Under the pieces are notes generated by a model that was not told the origin of the DNA, did no database searches, and saw only the letters and a program-made list of their open reading frames with translations. A DNA stretch of 64,000 nt. It comes from Scolanthus callimorphus (taxonomy: Eukaryota; Cnidaria; Anthozoa; Actiniaria; Edwardsiidae). This document shows positions 13,201-23,295 of this stretch, in pieces; the stretch's first letter is position 1, and each line of letters begins with the position of its first letter. The position numbers and the translations under genes were made by a program. The DNA lies in NCBI GenBank assembly GCA_033964015.1, contig CM066923.1, positions 9,909,978 through 9,973,977 on the forward strand, written 5' to 3'.

Positions 13201-16200
13201 TATGAACTTTCTGACTAAGAAAATTGACATTACAATTCCTTTGCTGAGAATCGCCAATCGCAACCGTGAATTTTGAGGTCGCGTAGCAATGCATACAGTG
13301 GTAAAGTAACACGCGACCCAGCGCGTTCAAAACATTTTTTGGCAGTTTGGTTTTTCTGCGACGTCAATCAAATCGCCTAGTGCAGTGAATTGGCTTCTGT
13401 CGCGACATGTCTCGCAAGAGAAGCCAAACAAATGCACTTGCATTGATTGACAACGCAGAAAACCCAACTGCCAAACTCCAAGAATCTGACAACGGCGAAG
13501 TCGCGTGTTACCTGAAACAGCTGTAAAGAGCATGAGCCAGCTAGGTGTGAATTTTTGTTTAGATGGTTATTTAGAATCTGACTAGTTGCTCACGCACAAT
13601 CAAGATGGCGGCTGATGGCAAAACATGATTGTATGCCGAATGTAGAATCTTTTTATTTTCTGTTATTCTGAACATTTTTGAAGTCAGAAAAACTGAACAA
13701 TATTTTGAAGCTTTTTTTTAGATGCAACAAAGCTCAAATATCATATTATCGTGATCTGAAAGGGATTTAGGGTTAAGAGAAAAATAATCGACAACTGCTA
13801 TAAGAAAGAAAATACAACAAAAACTTACTTTGGAGTATTTGGGTTTGTTATCGAGCAGATAGAATGCCATTTTTGATTTACCACGCTGAGCAGTTTTTAA
13901 ACTTGTGTGATGTCTATATAATGCAATTTAAGTTTTTTTCTTTTTCTTTCTAAGATCAAGTTGAAAAATAATGTAGGATTTTGAGTTGTTAATGTAGACC
14001 ACTCACTGGTCTAATTTTATAACGTTTTCTTGAAAAGATTGTAACATAGCCTAATAGCATTTCTTTAGTATTTAAAAATGACGTTTTACTGCTAGCGTGA
14101 CTTTGTATCCTCTAGACTGTCCAGTCGTCCTGTTATTGACTTTGATAACTAACTTAATAAAATCCACATCCAGACCGTTATAGTTGACTTATTCCAGTAG
14201 TAGTCTGAATAAGTGCATCAATCGTCTAATTAAACCAATTACGGCTTGTCACCCTTGGTGTATAGAGACCGCTAACCCACCCGACGCCACAGAATACAAT
14301 ATCTTTTACATTTACCGACTGTTGACGCCTCGAGCAATTTATTATAACAAGCCTTTGATATTGAATCCTGTGAGGTGTACCGCAAAGTCGGTAGCGACTT
14401 TGAATTTTAATTTATACGTTTTGTAAACACAAGATCTGTTTGTAATTAGAAGTACTGGAACAGGAGGGAAAGAGTTGTAATATGTTTACGCAGAACAAGT
14501 ATGTTATATAGCGTAGCAAGTGTAAATAGTGTACAGTACGTTACAGGTATAATTATAAAGACTCGTATGCGATCTTGCAAGATTGAGAGGAGTCAGTTTG
14601 TGACTCCATTTGATGTGAACTGCTTTTTAAGTGTACGAGAGAAGCTTCTTTCACTGTATATTCTGCAGGCTTCGAAAACACCTGTATTTTGTAGAGAGCG
14701 TGGTATAGCTAGTTTTGTGGGAAAACTAGGTGGTCTGCGTCGTCGGGGTCGTAAACATGGCGTGGGGTAAATAAGCGAAAGAGAGGTTGCTTTGCTCCGA
14801 CGAAGGGCTAACGACGCTAACACTCGAAATGTCAACTAAACACAAATTTCAAACTTTGGTTACCACTGTATGCATTGCTACGCGACCTCAAAATTTAATG
14901 TTGCGATTGGCGATTTTTAGCCGTCAATCAAACTAAAACGTTGGATTCGGCTACTTCAGAGGGCCGACATTGATTGCAAAATCAACCAAAATGGTTTAAG
15001 CTATCCATTGGTTTCCTTGACTCGAAGGTTTAACTTTCTGGTTCAAGAAATTGGACATTACAATTTTCTTCCGTAAAATCGCCAATCGCCCGACAGTGAA
15101 TTTTGAGGTCGCGTAGCAATGCATACAGTGGTAATTGTCATTTTCAATGAGCAGTTCTTACTTTTTCCAAGCATTAAAATGGCTCACAAAATAGAAAAAT
15201 GCAATATCACTTAATGACCTGTCAGAAATACAGGGAGCAAAAAGATACGGTTCCTTAGAATGAGCAAGCACTAGAACTTGAACTTTATTTTACACTTAGT
15301 ACATAACAGACTAAAATACCACCGCACTCGCATACGACTAATCTAGGCGGGTGAAAATAAACTAATAATAAAAGCACTTAGATTCGTGCGAGTTTGGTGT
15401 AGAAAACCAAACCAAACCTTGAACATCAAAGGATAAAAATAAGTTTTGTCTTCTCTCCCGTAGATTTTCGATGGATGCGGAATCCCCGCGCTCAGCAAAT
15501 CAAAACGCTCTACAGATGGGGACTTTTTCCTTGAGGGCTCAGAACGAAAACGGCGTGGGGCAAGTAACCGAAAGTCCTTAAATGACTACCCTAATGACGG
15601 CCCTGATGTCTCGCCCACCACGGCTGCTGGCACAAGTCTGGGAAGGTAAACTGCATTCTCTTGTTTGACTGGTTTGGGGTGGTTTCACGGGAAATTTGAA
15701 CAAGAAACTTCCTAGGGTAATAGAAGCAAACTCATTCATTTCTTTTTTCACTTTTTGTTTGTTTGTTTGTGTGTGTGTGTATGTATGTGTGTGTAGTAAT
15801 GAAAAAGGCACTGTAAAATGTAGGGGTAAGGGAAAAAGTGAATTATAAAAACAAATAGAAAAATGAAAAAAAGAGATTGTGAGAAATGAAAAAAATGAAT
15901 GGAATATGGTAAATCACTTTTTTTCTGTAAAAATCCACAGGCTGACCAAGGATTTGAAGGCTCAAATTATGGGCAGCAAAGGATTCTGGGATCGTCTTTC
16001 CACGCCCATTTGTAATGGACCAATGATATCTTCAGATGCAAATAAATGCTGGAATGGAACGGCATTCGGAAAGTAAGCATAATCTGAATAATCGCCACTT
16101 TTCGTAACTGGGATGCATTTTTTTAGTGTCCATCCATCAAGAGAAAAATAAAACATTGCTGAACAACATTGCAATATTGATTATCAACTTGCTCGATCAA

Positions 16201-18053
16201 TTTGCAAGTGTGTCGAGCAAGTTACTAATAGTGCCGAACAATTTCCTAGAAGAAAATCCACCAAGGTGCCTAGTAGTTTTGATTAAACATATGGCTTATT
16301 TAAAGCAGAATCATACAAATGGTGAAAAACTTAGCACCTTGGTAGATTGGGCAATTCCAGAAAATAAAGGTACCCCCCTCCCCCCCCACGGGCGGCATTT
16401 GGAAATTCCGATGGGATGGGGGGGGGGGGGGGGGGGGGGGGGGTTAAGAGCTCGAAATTCTGATTGCAAGGGAGGTTTTTCAAAGCTGGATTTCTTTAAC
16501 CTGCCCGGAATTCTATATGCGTGGGGGGGTAAACCATTTTGGAAATTCTGGATGCATGGGGGGGGGGGGGGGGGGGTCAAAAACTAGTGCCGCCCGTGGG
16601 GAGGGTACCTCTATTTTCTGGAATTGCCCATTTCCTTCTAGGAAATTGTTCGGCGCTAGTTAACAACTTGATCGACACATTTACAAATTGATCGAGCAAG
16701 TTGATAATCAATATTGCAACGTCAGCAATGTTGCAAAGTTGTGAGGAAACGAACATCCGGTTTGACTGTAAAGGGGCTCTCGCACGCTTCAAATTCCATC
16801 CTCTTGATAACAAAACAACCTAGAATTGCATTTGTCTAACACTTGAAAGTTTTTTTTATAATCTGGAGGATTATTTTGATTACTACGGGCAAATGTACAT
16901 GTGTTTTCTCGGTTATAACTTTACTTATTTTATGTCCGCCGTGGACGAATATTTTAAAAGCGTGCGAGAGCCCCTTTTTCAAAACGTCGATTTGTTTTTG
17001 CTTTGCTGTTCCGACAGTCAAATCGTATGAGCCAATCAGATTCTTGCCCTGTTTCGTCTAAGACTTTCCGTCGCGACGTTGTCTGGTTTTAGTTCAGAGG
17101 GAAGCCAGTTGACTGCACTAGGCGAAACAGGGCAAGAGTTTCATTGGCTAAAGGCTGGTTTCCATATAGTCGTATCTGTCGTATCAGTCAACCGTGAAAC
17201 AAAAGAATAATCCAAATTTCCATTGTTTCACGGTCGACTGATGCGACAGATACGACAGATAAGACTATATGGAAACCAGCCTTAAGATAGTTTCATTGGC
17301 GGAACAACAAAGTCAAAAATCCAAAAATAATTTGATGTTTTGAAAATGTGGGTTGCGATACAACGGTTTTAGCTGTAAGAAGGGATAGAAAGGATAAAGA
17401 GAATGAACTTTAATATTCTTGGTTTTCACTCTCTCCATCCCATGTCTACTCTCGATGTGCAGTACAGCGCGAGAAGGGAAGGAAAAAAAAGGAGAGACCC
17501 ATTTTTCTCCCCCCACTCTCCGCAGTCTCCGTCCGCCCTCCCGCTCCACAGGAATCACATTTCTCATTCTCTAAACTCCTTTCTCCGTTCTCCTTTATGA
17601 GTTGCCAACGGAGGAGGCTACATCGAGGGCTTATCGGGCTTTCTTTCTTTTTCTAGGTACACAAGCCCGGGCAACATCAACAACAACGTCGACTCCATCA
17701 CACCCTCTACCAACACCATACAGCAGCAAATCAACACCCTAAAGACCATCACCCAAAGACTCAAGGCCGCCCTTGAGGGGGAAGAGGTCGTAGGAGGGGA
17801 CAACGAGGGCAGTGCAAGCGCTAGCGGAAGCGGAAGCGGTGACGGTAGCGGCAACGAAGTCGACGAGGGAGGCAGCACAGAACCTCCAACCACAAGCGGC
17901 AACAACGTGGATGATACTAACATGTTAGGAGGAGGCGGGGCACAGGGTGGTAACACCCTAGGCAAGAGAGATGGCAACGGGGGCGGAAGCCTCTCTGTCA
18001 GTGGATTATTAGCTGGCTTACTTCTCCTGGTCGCCTTCAATGTGCGGTGGTGA
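4100..18053 (+). CDS. GPC: Glypican (GPI-anchored heparan sulfate proteoglycan), six coding exons
   Basis: Glypicans are cell-surface proteoglycans that modulate Wnt, Hedgehog, BMP and FGF signalling. The coding exons are 4100-4253, 4420-4578, 11819-12507, 15464-15645, 15941-16072 and 17657-18053. All junctions are GT-AG and the reading phase is kept, giving 570 aa. The start is the first in-frame ATG with a good context (aaaATGG), followed directly by a hydrophobic signal peptide (residues 1 to about 25). Outside the signal peptide there are exactly 14 cysteines, the number conserved in the family. Landmarks are CC in exon 2, YCSWC and PCRDLC in exon 3, GCG in exon 4, and FW plus KCWNG in exon 5. 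RKRR at 362-365 fits the furin-type cleavage site. Ser-Gly sites at about 495, 497, 499 and 503 lie among acidic residues. The protein ends in a hydrophobic GPI-signal tail. LEGPFSIE and PTTAAGTSL resemble the vertebrate GPC4/6 branch, but the paralogue is not resolved. Confidence 0.95.
4420..4578 (+). CDS. GPC: Glypican exon 2
   Basis: Acceptor TTCTATTAG, donor GACG|GTAAGG; enters and leaves in phase 1. It encodes VCSSASGCC, the cysteine cluster typical of the glypican N-terminus, then a predicted helix ending NNAKTFDG. Confidence 0.93.
7351..7410. repeat. Tandem repeat, about 20 bp x 3
   Basis: The unit CAAACATGGTAGCTTTTTGT starts at about 7351, 7370 and 7390. Confidence 0.8.
7585..7755. 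repeat. Dispersed repeat, family shared with 29290-29455
   Basis: Begins AACACCTATTTTATAT and ends TTTCTTACAAACAT. The segment from ATGTTTGTAAGAGACC to GGTTTCTTACAAACAT has short inverted ends. A clearly similar copy lies at 29290-29455. Non-coding; type unknown. Confidence 0.65.
11819..12507 (+). CDS. GPC: Glypican exon 3 (core N-lobe)
   Basis: The largest coding exon (689 nt). It enters in phase 1 after CTTTCCAG and leaves in phase 0 at AAGAAG|GTAAGA. It encodes the helical glypican core with conserved LDC, KEC, YCSWC, PCRDLC and SCL cysteines and the block LEGPFSIE. The open frame continues past the donor into non-homologous sequence, which supports the splice site. Confidence 0.95.
13024..13304. 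mobile_element. MITE, TTACCACTG family, copy 1
   Basis: About 281 bp with inverted ends TTACCACTGTATGCATTGCT and the complement, followed inside by ACGCGACCTCAAAATTCA. Further copies are at 14860-15134 and 45257-45537. Confidence 0.85.
13306..13511. mobile_element. Foldback element with GTAACACGCGAC ends
   Basis: GTAACACGCGAC at 13306 is matched by GTCGCGTGTTAC ending near 13511. The element abuts the preceding MITE directly. Internally, the CTGTCGCGACATGTCTCGCA region forms a smaller hairpin. The minus-strand open frame at 13327-13533 is a by-product. Confidence 0.6.
13512..14859. other. Glypican intron 3 sequence, no gene recognised
   Basis: The part at about 13720-14060 resembles the MITE at 36156-36569 (shared GTTATCGAGC and TGAGCAGTTTT-like strings) and may be an old relative. 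Open frames at 14184-14426 and 14501-14770 have no recognisable domain. Confidence 0.4.
14860..15134. mobile_element. MITE, TTACCACTG family, copy 2
   Basis: Same inverted ends and length as 13024-13304. It lies in the same intron, upstream of glypican exon 4. Confidence 0.85.
15464..15645 (+). CDS. GPC: Glypican exon 4 (furin-site linker)
   Basis: Acceptor CTCTCCCGTAG, phase 0 in; donor GGAAG|GTAAAC, phase 2 out. Encodes GCG (the twelfth cysteine), a basic stretch ERKRRGAS with the convertase site, and PTTAAGTSLG, which is close to the vertebrate GPC4/6 sequence. Confidence 0.9.
15941..16072 (+). CDS. GPC: Glypican exon 5 (C-terminal cysteines)
   Basis: Acceptor ATCCACAG, phase 2 in and out; donor GGAAA|GTAAGC. 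It encodes KGFWDRLSTPIC and KCWNG, the last two conserved cysteines of the family. Confidence 0.92.
16160..16738. mobile_element. Foldback element with poly-G centre
   Basis: Arms of about 100 bp (16160-16260 and 16625-16738) are inverted copies, including TTGATTATCAACTTGCTCGA and its complement. Inner inverted segments include GAATTGCCC and the complement of GGGCGGCAT. Two long G runs (about 16419-16443 and 16559-16576) lie between them. The open frames of this stretch encode only glycine or proline runs and are not genes. Confidence 0.75.
17151..17283. mobile_element. Short foldback MITE (133 bp)
   Basis: Near-perfect hairpin. AAGGCTGGTTTCCATATAGT starts the left arm and its complement ends the right arm. 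The centre lies around GAATAATCCAAATTTCC. It sits in the last glypican intron. Confidence 0.8.
17657..18053 (+). CDS. GPC: Glypican exon 6 (GAG attachment sites and GPI signal)
   Basis: Acceptor TTTTTCTAG, phase 2 in; stop TGA at 18051-18053. It encodes a helix with QRLKAALEG, a Ser-Gly run SASGSGSGDGSG followed by acidic residues (heparan sulfate attachment), and the terminal hydrophobic segment SGLLAGLLLLVAF expected of a GPI signal. Confidence 0.93.
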
Positions 18054-18084
18054 GAAATTCCTAAGAGAGAGACACTTCAATATA

Positions 18085-18500
18085 CAGCACCCAGGTCGGA
18101 CGCCACCTTGTGACGTCATTACTGTGACGACATTGTCATGTTACGTCACAATGACGTCAACGTTTTGATTGACTTCATTACTGTGACGAAATCGTTATGT
18201 TACGTCATGATGACGTCAACGTGTTGTTGACGTCATTACTGTGACGACATCGTTACGTCAACTTGTTAAATGACGTCAGATCTTTGACGACATCGTTACG
18301 TTACGTCACAATGACACCAACGTGTTAATATGACGTAAGGAAGAAACATTTGACGCCATAGCTATGACCACCATGATTTGACGTCACAATGACGCAATCA
18401 TGGTGATGTGTTGTCGTTGTCATGACGATGTTTGTAACGAATTAAGCTGACTGCATAGCGTCACGTACTACGTCATTTCAGACGTCAATATAGGCGATGA
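18085..18500. promoter_or_regulatory. Dense TGACGTCA (CRE/ATF-like) array downstream of glypican
   Basis: The 400 bp after the glypican stop repeat TGACGTCA, TGACGTAA and TTACGTCA at intervals of about 10-40 bp, within a degenerate period built on TGACGTCATTACTGTGACGA. It could be a decayed tandem repeat in the 3' UTR that happens to contain CRE palindromes, or a functional cluster. Only the motif array is seen; the role is inference. Confidence 0.6.
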
Positions 18501-18890
18501 CGTCACGGTATTGCGTCACTTGGTTTGAAGTCATGCAAGTTGTAAATAGAATACTGTATCTACTGAAATTATGCACACCGTCGCTGTACTGCCAGCCCGG
18601 TCGGCAGCCGCGACTCGTGCCGCCAGAAAACGCACGACTGATGGAGAGAGATGCGATTTACAGAACGAACCCCCTAACCCGGCTGGCCTTTCTATTGCTA
18701 TCTTTCGAGACAAGTTTATTTTTTGTCAAGTTTTTAATAATTATTTTGCACTGTTTTACACGTTTTTAGTTAACAAGATGCTTATATTTTGAATATGAAC
18801 GAAATAACGTAAAAGAGGTAGCAAAAGAAAAGCCAGGGCCACACGGAAATAGGAAATGTTTACGCACACAAAAGTGCCATAGACGGGGAG

Positions 18891-19125
18891 CGCGCGAAAA
18901 CTAGACGCGTGCGCACAAGGAGGACAAGAATGCGCGGGAAACAGAGAAGCGCTGACAGGGAAAAGCGCGCGAAAACTAGACGCGTGCGCACAAGGAGGAC
19001 AAGAATGCGCGGGAAACAGAAAAGCGCTGACAGGGAAAAGCGCGCGAAAACTAGACGCGTGCGCACAAGGAGGATAAGAATGCGCGGGAAACAGAGAAGC
19101 GCTGACAGGGAAATGCACGCGAAAA
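18891..19125. repeat. 75-bp tandem repeat, three copies plus a partial fourth
   Basis: The unit starting CGCGCGAAAACTAGACGCGT begins at 18891, 18966 and 19041, with a degenerate start near 19116. Because 75 is divisible by 3, the repeat keeps frames open on both strands (arginine-rich on plus). I do not regard these frames as genes. Confidence 0.9.
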
Positions 19126-19489
19126 TGATTATTTTTCAAAGCGAACTGTGAATATATATTATTGATAAAGTATGCAGCTGAATCAGGGTCTCTATATACC
19201 CTGCACGTGTTCCAAAAAATGTTTTTTATTCGTCCGGAATGTTTTAAGTCGGTTTTTGAACCAATCCCCGGTCAAACGTTTATAACTTTTCAGTTTGATT
19301 ATTTTTATGAAATATATCTAGAACGTTGCCATGGTTACCATCAGATGCATGTAAATTTTTACATTCAGATCAGAAATTATGACCTTTTGGGTTCATATAT
19401 ACTGTATGTACTATAATGATGTTAAACACATTAATTTAAGTTATATTTGTTTGTGCATTTGTTTATTGATATATACTCCCTATATATCA

Positions 19490-19679
19490 CGGGGATGCTC
19501 GGCCCGAAAGGGATAGGGTTTTCAGGCTGGACTGGGTATAAGAAGGGTAGGGAAAATTGCAATTTTGGTATAAAAAGGGTCTGTTTGGTTTAGGGGGGTA
19601 CCTTTTTCAGGCTTGGTATAAGAAAGGGTTACCTTTTTCGGCTTTGGTATAAGAAAGGGATCTGGGCCGAGCATCCCCG
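19490..19679. mobile_element. MITE with CGGGGATGCTCGGCCC ends
   Basis: Inverted ends CGGGGATGCTCGGCCC and GGGCCGAGCATCCCCG enclose about 150 bp of degenerate GGTATAAGAAAGGG repeats. A diverged relative lies at 43957-44286. Confidence 0.8.
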
Positions 19680-20397
19680 TACAAAAGTTTTGGGGAGTAC
19701 CACCCGGGCCATACATGCGGCAGACCCCTTGCCTCGCATGTATTTCTTCCTCCTATACATCGTCTGCAAGAGCATAATAAGCTCTTGTCGTCTGTGTATA
19801 TTGCAACCGCAAAGGAAAAGTCTTTTTCACCGACATTTTTTAGCCGCGCCCGTTGGCAATCTTTGCTCGCCACCGGGGGAGGCTCTGCTGATAGGCATTG
19901 ACTCATGCGCGAGCCGTTGGGAGAAACACCTATCTGTGCATGCCCCAACGTCAAAATCAGCCAATCAGTGAAGGCCAACAAATGGATGTCACCAGAGCCT
20001 CCCTTGCGAGCAGACGAGCCGGGTTCGAGGATGTTTTCTATTCGGTTCTGCGCAAAAATTACAATGGTTGGCACAAACCCAGGGACCTGCGCGATAATAG
20101 ACCTGCTTGCACTCCCTTATTTGGTGAACGTCCGTACAAGAGAAAAGTGTTTCCTCTACGCACGCTTTGTCAATGGAAATCACTATATCCCAATGGTTGA
20201 AACCAGAAATCTATATGAATTTTTTATCATACTTCGTTTTATTCAAGAAATGAAGAGAACTGTCCTAAAACAGTAATTTGTTAGGGATTAGAGTAAGGAT
20301 GGGGTTTTGGTTTGTTTTAGATATGATTTTTACTGTGTATTCCTCGTTCTATATATGATAAATTACATAAAATGGCATAAAATTAGTGACCTGACCA

Positions 20398-20480
20398 GCA
20401 AACTCCCTCGTAGCCAAGTGGTTTGAGTCTCGGGTTAAAATGATGTTGGTCCAGGATCGAATCAGCAATTTTTATAAGCT
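20398..20480 (+). repeat. Possible tRNA-derived (SINE-like) repeat
   Basis: TAGCCAAGTGGTTTGAGTC resembles a Pol III A box, and GGTCCAGGATCGAATC some 40 nt downstream resembles a B box. No cloverleaf can be completed with confidence, so this is at most a decayed tRNA-derived repeat. Confidence 0.35.
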
Positions 20481-20567
20481 TCTTTGCTTTGAAGTTTCTG
20501 AAAAAATCTAAGTATTTGGGCCCGTCACCTCTACGCGCCTTATTTGGATCTCGTGTTTAGTCGGGAC

Positions 20568-20725
20568 AGGTCAAAACAATGGTACTTTCTAAGTATCCAG
20601 TTTAGGGGGGTGGATACCCGAGACCCACCACCTCAATTTTCCTAAAAATCGGATTTTCAACTGCCGATGAAATGATTGATGAATCCTGGTGAAACCCCTA
20701 CCAATGTGCTCTACACGCAGAGAAC
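20568..20725. mobile_element. Left half of an older MITE split by the palindromic element
   Basis: GGTCAAAACAATGGTACT and the following GTATCCAG correspond, inverted, to CTGGATACC and GGTACCTTGTTTTGACC-like sequence at 28627-28665 (GTACCTTGTTTTGACC is visible there). The two halves flank the palindrome, so the palindrome probably inserted into a pre-existing foldback repeat. Confidence 0.5.
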
Positions 20726-20731
20726 AACACA
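20726..20731. repeat. Target-site duplication AACACA, left copy
   Basis: AACACA directly precedes the palindrome terminus AGTAGTAATG and is repeated directly after the opposite terminus at 28521-28526. Six bases is the length characteristic of Polinton/Maverick integration. Confidence 0.85.
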
Positions 20732-20865
20732 AGTAGTAATGCATGTGGTTTAGATTACGGTTTGGTCAACGACGTTTCCAAAAATTTTGGCAACGAGATT
20801 CATTTTTGGCAACGGTAACGCTTGATTGACGTGACACGTGATTCAAACAACCGTTATTTTAATTA

Positions 20866-20945
20866 TTCATAAACTACAGTACGATAAAAGCCTAGCGCGT
20901 GTGTTTTCAGCACTCGTACTCTTTAACGAAACATACTAAACTCTA
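20866..20945 (+). repeat. Direct repeat of the PC4-like gene 3' end, just upstream of the gene
   Basis: ATTCATAAACTACAGTACGA and the following 60 bp closely match 21164-21245 (ATTCATAAACTACAGTGCGA). The upstream copy also reads open in the equivalent frame until a TAA. It may be the remnant of a second, tandem PC4-like gene, or the source of the C-terminal coding sequence. The same pair is mirrored in the right arm. Confidence 0.7.
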
Positions 20946-20963
20946 CTCTACTACAGCTCTACT

Positions 20964-21269
20964 ATGTCTAACCCTAGTGTTCATGAAAGAAATGGCGAAG
21001 TTCTGTACAAACTTGGCAAAATAAATCAGTCAGATTATTTTGCGTCCACGTGTCTGTTTGCTGGCAAAGCAAAGTTTCATATACGCGAATTTATGCTAGG
21101 CGGCGACGGGAATCCTTCAATTCCGATCAAGAAGGGAATTTGCCTGAATATGGATGACTTTATTCATAAACTACAGTGCGATAAAAGCCGAACGCGTGTG
21201 TTTTCATCACTCCTTCTCTTTAACGAAACAATACTAAACGTTTTGGAAAATTCAACTCTACACAACTAA
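20964..21269 (+). CDS. PC4/Sub1-like transcriptional coactivator, left arm
   Basis: A 101-aa protein. LYKLGKINQSDYF, FAGKAKFHIREF and PIKKGICLNMDDFI match the order of the PC4 (p15) single-stranded-DNA-binding fold: a first strand, a Gly-Lys turn, (V/F)xIREF, then PxKKGIxL followed by a helix. PC4 proteins bind melted DNA and act in transcription. The start ATG follows an upstream stretch (20866-20945) that is a diverged direct repeat of this gene's own 3' part (21164-21245). The right-arm twin is 27983-28288 and is predicted to be identical. Whether it acts on host or element promoters is unknown. Confidence 0.7.
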   Translation: MSNPSVHERNGEVLYKLGKINQSDYFASTCLFAGKAKFHIREFMLGGDGNPSIPIKKGICLNMDDFIHKLQCDKSRTRVFSSLLLFNETILNVLENSTLHN

Positions 21270-21431
21270 TGATAATCGATCTCACGAGATAAATTCTAGA
21301 AAACAGTTTGTGTATAGGGACGAATAACAAATAATTACTTTGTTTTAGGCGCTTTCTTTAACTAAAAAATGACGCACTAGGTCCTTTTCCACTCTAAAAG
21401 ACGCACAAGGTCGTTTTATTTTATCAAAACA

Positions 21432-21662
21432 ATGGTAGTCAAATACAAGCTAGGATCTCGGGGATACAATGCTGCTGAGAATCATTTTCAAGGACAGATT
21501 AGAGTACACATCAGGAGTTTACGCCTGATAAAAAGAAAACAGATATTACTGTTGGCAAAGTTGTCTTTGGTTACTAAAATCGTTATTGAAAGTTTTTTTT
21601 TACAATTTTTTTTTATCCTAATTCGACGACTCTTATCTGAGTATAGTGTAGTTATAGTATAG
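21432..21662 (+). CDS. Small PC4-like ORF, probably frameshifted, left arm
   Basis: A 76-aa open frame starting MVVKYKLGSRGY, with FQGQIRVHIRS resembling the first half of a PC4 domain. After IRS the frame turns into hydrophobic, low-complexity sequence. A neighbouring frame continues with TPDKKKTDITVG up to a nearby stop, suggesting a one-base lesion in an older gene. The lesion is shared by both arms, so it predates the duplication. The right-arm twin (27632-27820) is shorter because a T run differs by one base. Confidence 0.4.
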   Translation: MVVKYKLGSRGYNAAENHFQGQIRVHIRSLRLIKRKQILLLAKLSLVTKIVIESFFLQFFFILIRRLLSEYSVVIV

Positions 21663-21916
21663 TTAATTTCCGCGTCTTACATATAGAGCGAATATGATAA
21701 ATGATGTTCGAGTCAAGCGTGTGTTAATTAAGAAAGCTAATCCATGATGTTGGTCATTTTGTTTGTTTATAATAGACAGCGTTGTTCTTTGTTTCTTTTT
21801 AGCGTCTTTTATTTAATAACTATACAAACATTACAATAAGTTCGGGACCCTTTTTATACACACCGGTTAACCTATGTTAGCCTAACACAGTTCATTTTTG
21901 TTCTGTTTTGAAGCGA

Positions 21917-23295
21917 TTAGAAATCTACCTTTGCGTTCATTCTCGGCCACAGTAAATCGAACGAGTCACGGAGAAATTGTTTTACAGTAGGTTCATCAGG
22001 GTAGAGTCCAACAACTTTGTAGCACCAGTTTCGATGTGTTTTAGTTTGACAGGCCACCAGGTCTTTCCATTCCCTGCGTTGCAAGCAGATGTGCCAGGAA
22101 GAACTTGATTGCGCGAGGACTTGTACATTTCGGCTATGTAGTAGCCGTCAGGAATAGTATTCATAGGTTTATTGTCAAATCCTACAGCCTCTTGCCATAC
22201 GTGCGGCGGTGCATCTGACCAAATTATTGGTGGAATTCCCCAGCACGGTTCTGACCTCGCGCGCTTATTTGGAGGTTGTTGAATCGTAGTAATGTGCGTC
22301 AACTCATTGTGAGATTGCTCGTTATTCCCCATGGTACGTTTTTCTATAGCATACACTTTACAACTACCAAAAATATCGGCCAGTACTTGCTTGTGTGCTG
22401 GGGTATCTGGTTTGTTATCTACCAAGATGTAACCGTATGCGTTTTCTGTTTCTTTGAGATAAGCGTTCATAAAACGTTCCCGATTTCTATCAAACATACG
22501 TTCGGCTACAATCCCTATTTGTTTCCGGTCGCCGGGACTTCGAAACAACGCTAAGTACTGGGCATTGCGACTAATGTCGGTATTGAACTTTCCTTTTGGG
22601 AACATGTTTTGTAACAACAGAACCACACTAGCGTTTCTGTGGCGACCCTGAGTAAACAGGCGAGCGACCAGTCCACTATCTGAAGCTTCCGTCATCAAGT
22701 CGTCCAGAATAATAATGTTGTTATATTCGGGATTTATTTCATTGAGATCGTTGGAAAAGTCGGGAAGCCCTCGCTCGAAACGGATGGAGTCACCCAGAGA
22801 TATCTTCATCTGATTATATATTTCTTGCCATTGATTATAATACCAATATATCTGCATTGTTTTCTTGTCTTCGTAAAAGATTCTGTCTTTTTCTAAGATC
22901 TGGCGCACAAAAAATGTTTTCCCACTTTGACTTGGGCCAACGACTAATAGTGAGAACTTGTGACGAAATTTAAAAGCGGGATAAGGTTCCGTATTCAAGA
23001 ATGGTGCTTCGCTCGAACCAATTCGGCCTTGGTTCGCTGTTCCTCTTTTTCTGATACGCGAGAATTGCTTGATCGTTGAAGATGTAGCTTGTGGTGTAGC
23101 ACGTTGCTTGACTGAAGGGGTGGATGGAAATGTAGTTGAGACAAGACAAGTCTGTGGAGGGGAAAATACCGCCATTTTGAGCCAGCTTTTTCTCTCGCCC
23201 CCATAAATCTGATGAACCTGTCGCAAGTGATCACCTAAATACAAAACATTCGCCTTATTGCACACCGGGCAAATTCTCTTGTATTTGTAAGGCAT
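21917..23295 (-). pseudogene. FtsK/A32-like packaging ATPase, frameshifted, left arm
   Basis: Mirror copy of the intact gene at 25958-27337. It carries the N-terminal C2-H2-type finger (CPVC...HLRQVH), Walker A GPSQSGKT and Walker B NNIIILDDL. Loss of one A in a short A run near 22020 shifts the frame, so the open frame stops at 21982 (437 aa) and lacks the normal last part. It differs from the right copy by a few substitutions (for example M for I and Y for C). The ATPase core precedes the lesion, so the product might still fold. Confidence 0.85.

Larger units (their letters stand above)
19126..20567. other. Intergenic repeats between glypican and the palindromic element
   Basis: No gene recognised. 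Contains the GGGGATGCTC MITE (19490-19679) and a tRNA-like repeat near 20398. The stretch 19860-20010 (GAGGCTCTG, CAAAATCAGCCAATCAG, CACCAGAGCCTCCC) shares blocks, inverted, with 40960-41110, so both belong to one dispersed family. Confidence 0.5.

Noticed and set aside
16126..16587. Long glycine-rich or proline-rich open frames on both strands
   Set aside because: They arise from poly-G tracts inside a foldback element; no protein is likely.
17618..18040. 140-aa minus-strand open frame rich in Pro and Leu
   Set aside because: It is antisense to glypican exon 6, whose plus-strand product is clearly supported.
18756..19151. Overlapping open frames of 68-127 aa on both strands
   Set aside because: They follow from a 75-bp tandem repeat whose length keeps frames open; no start context or domain supports them.
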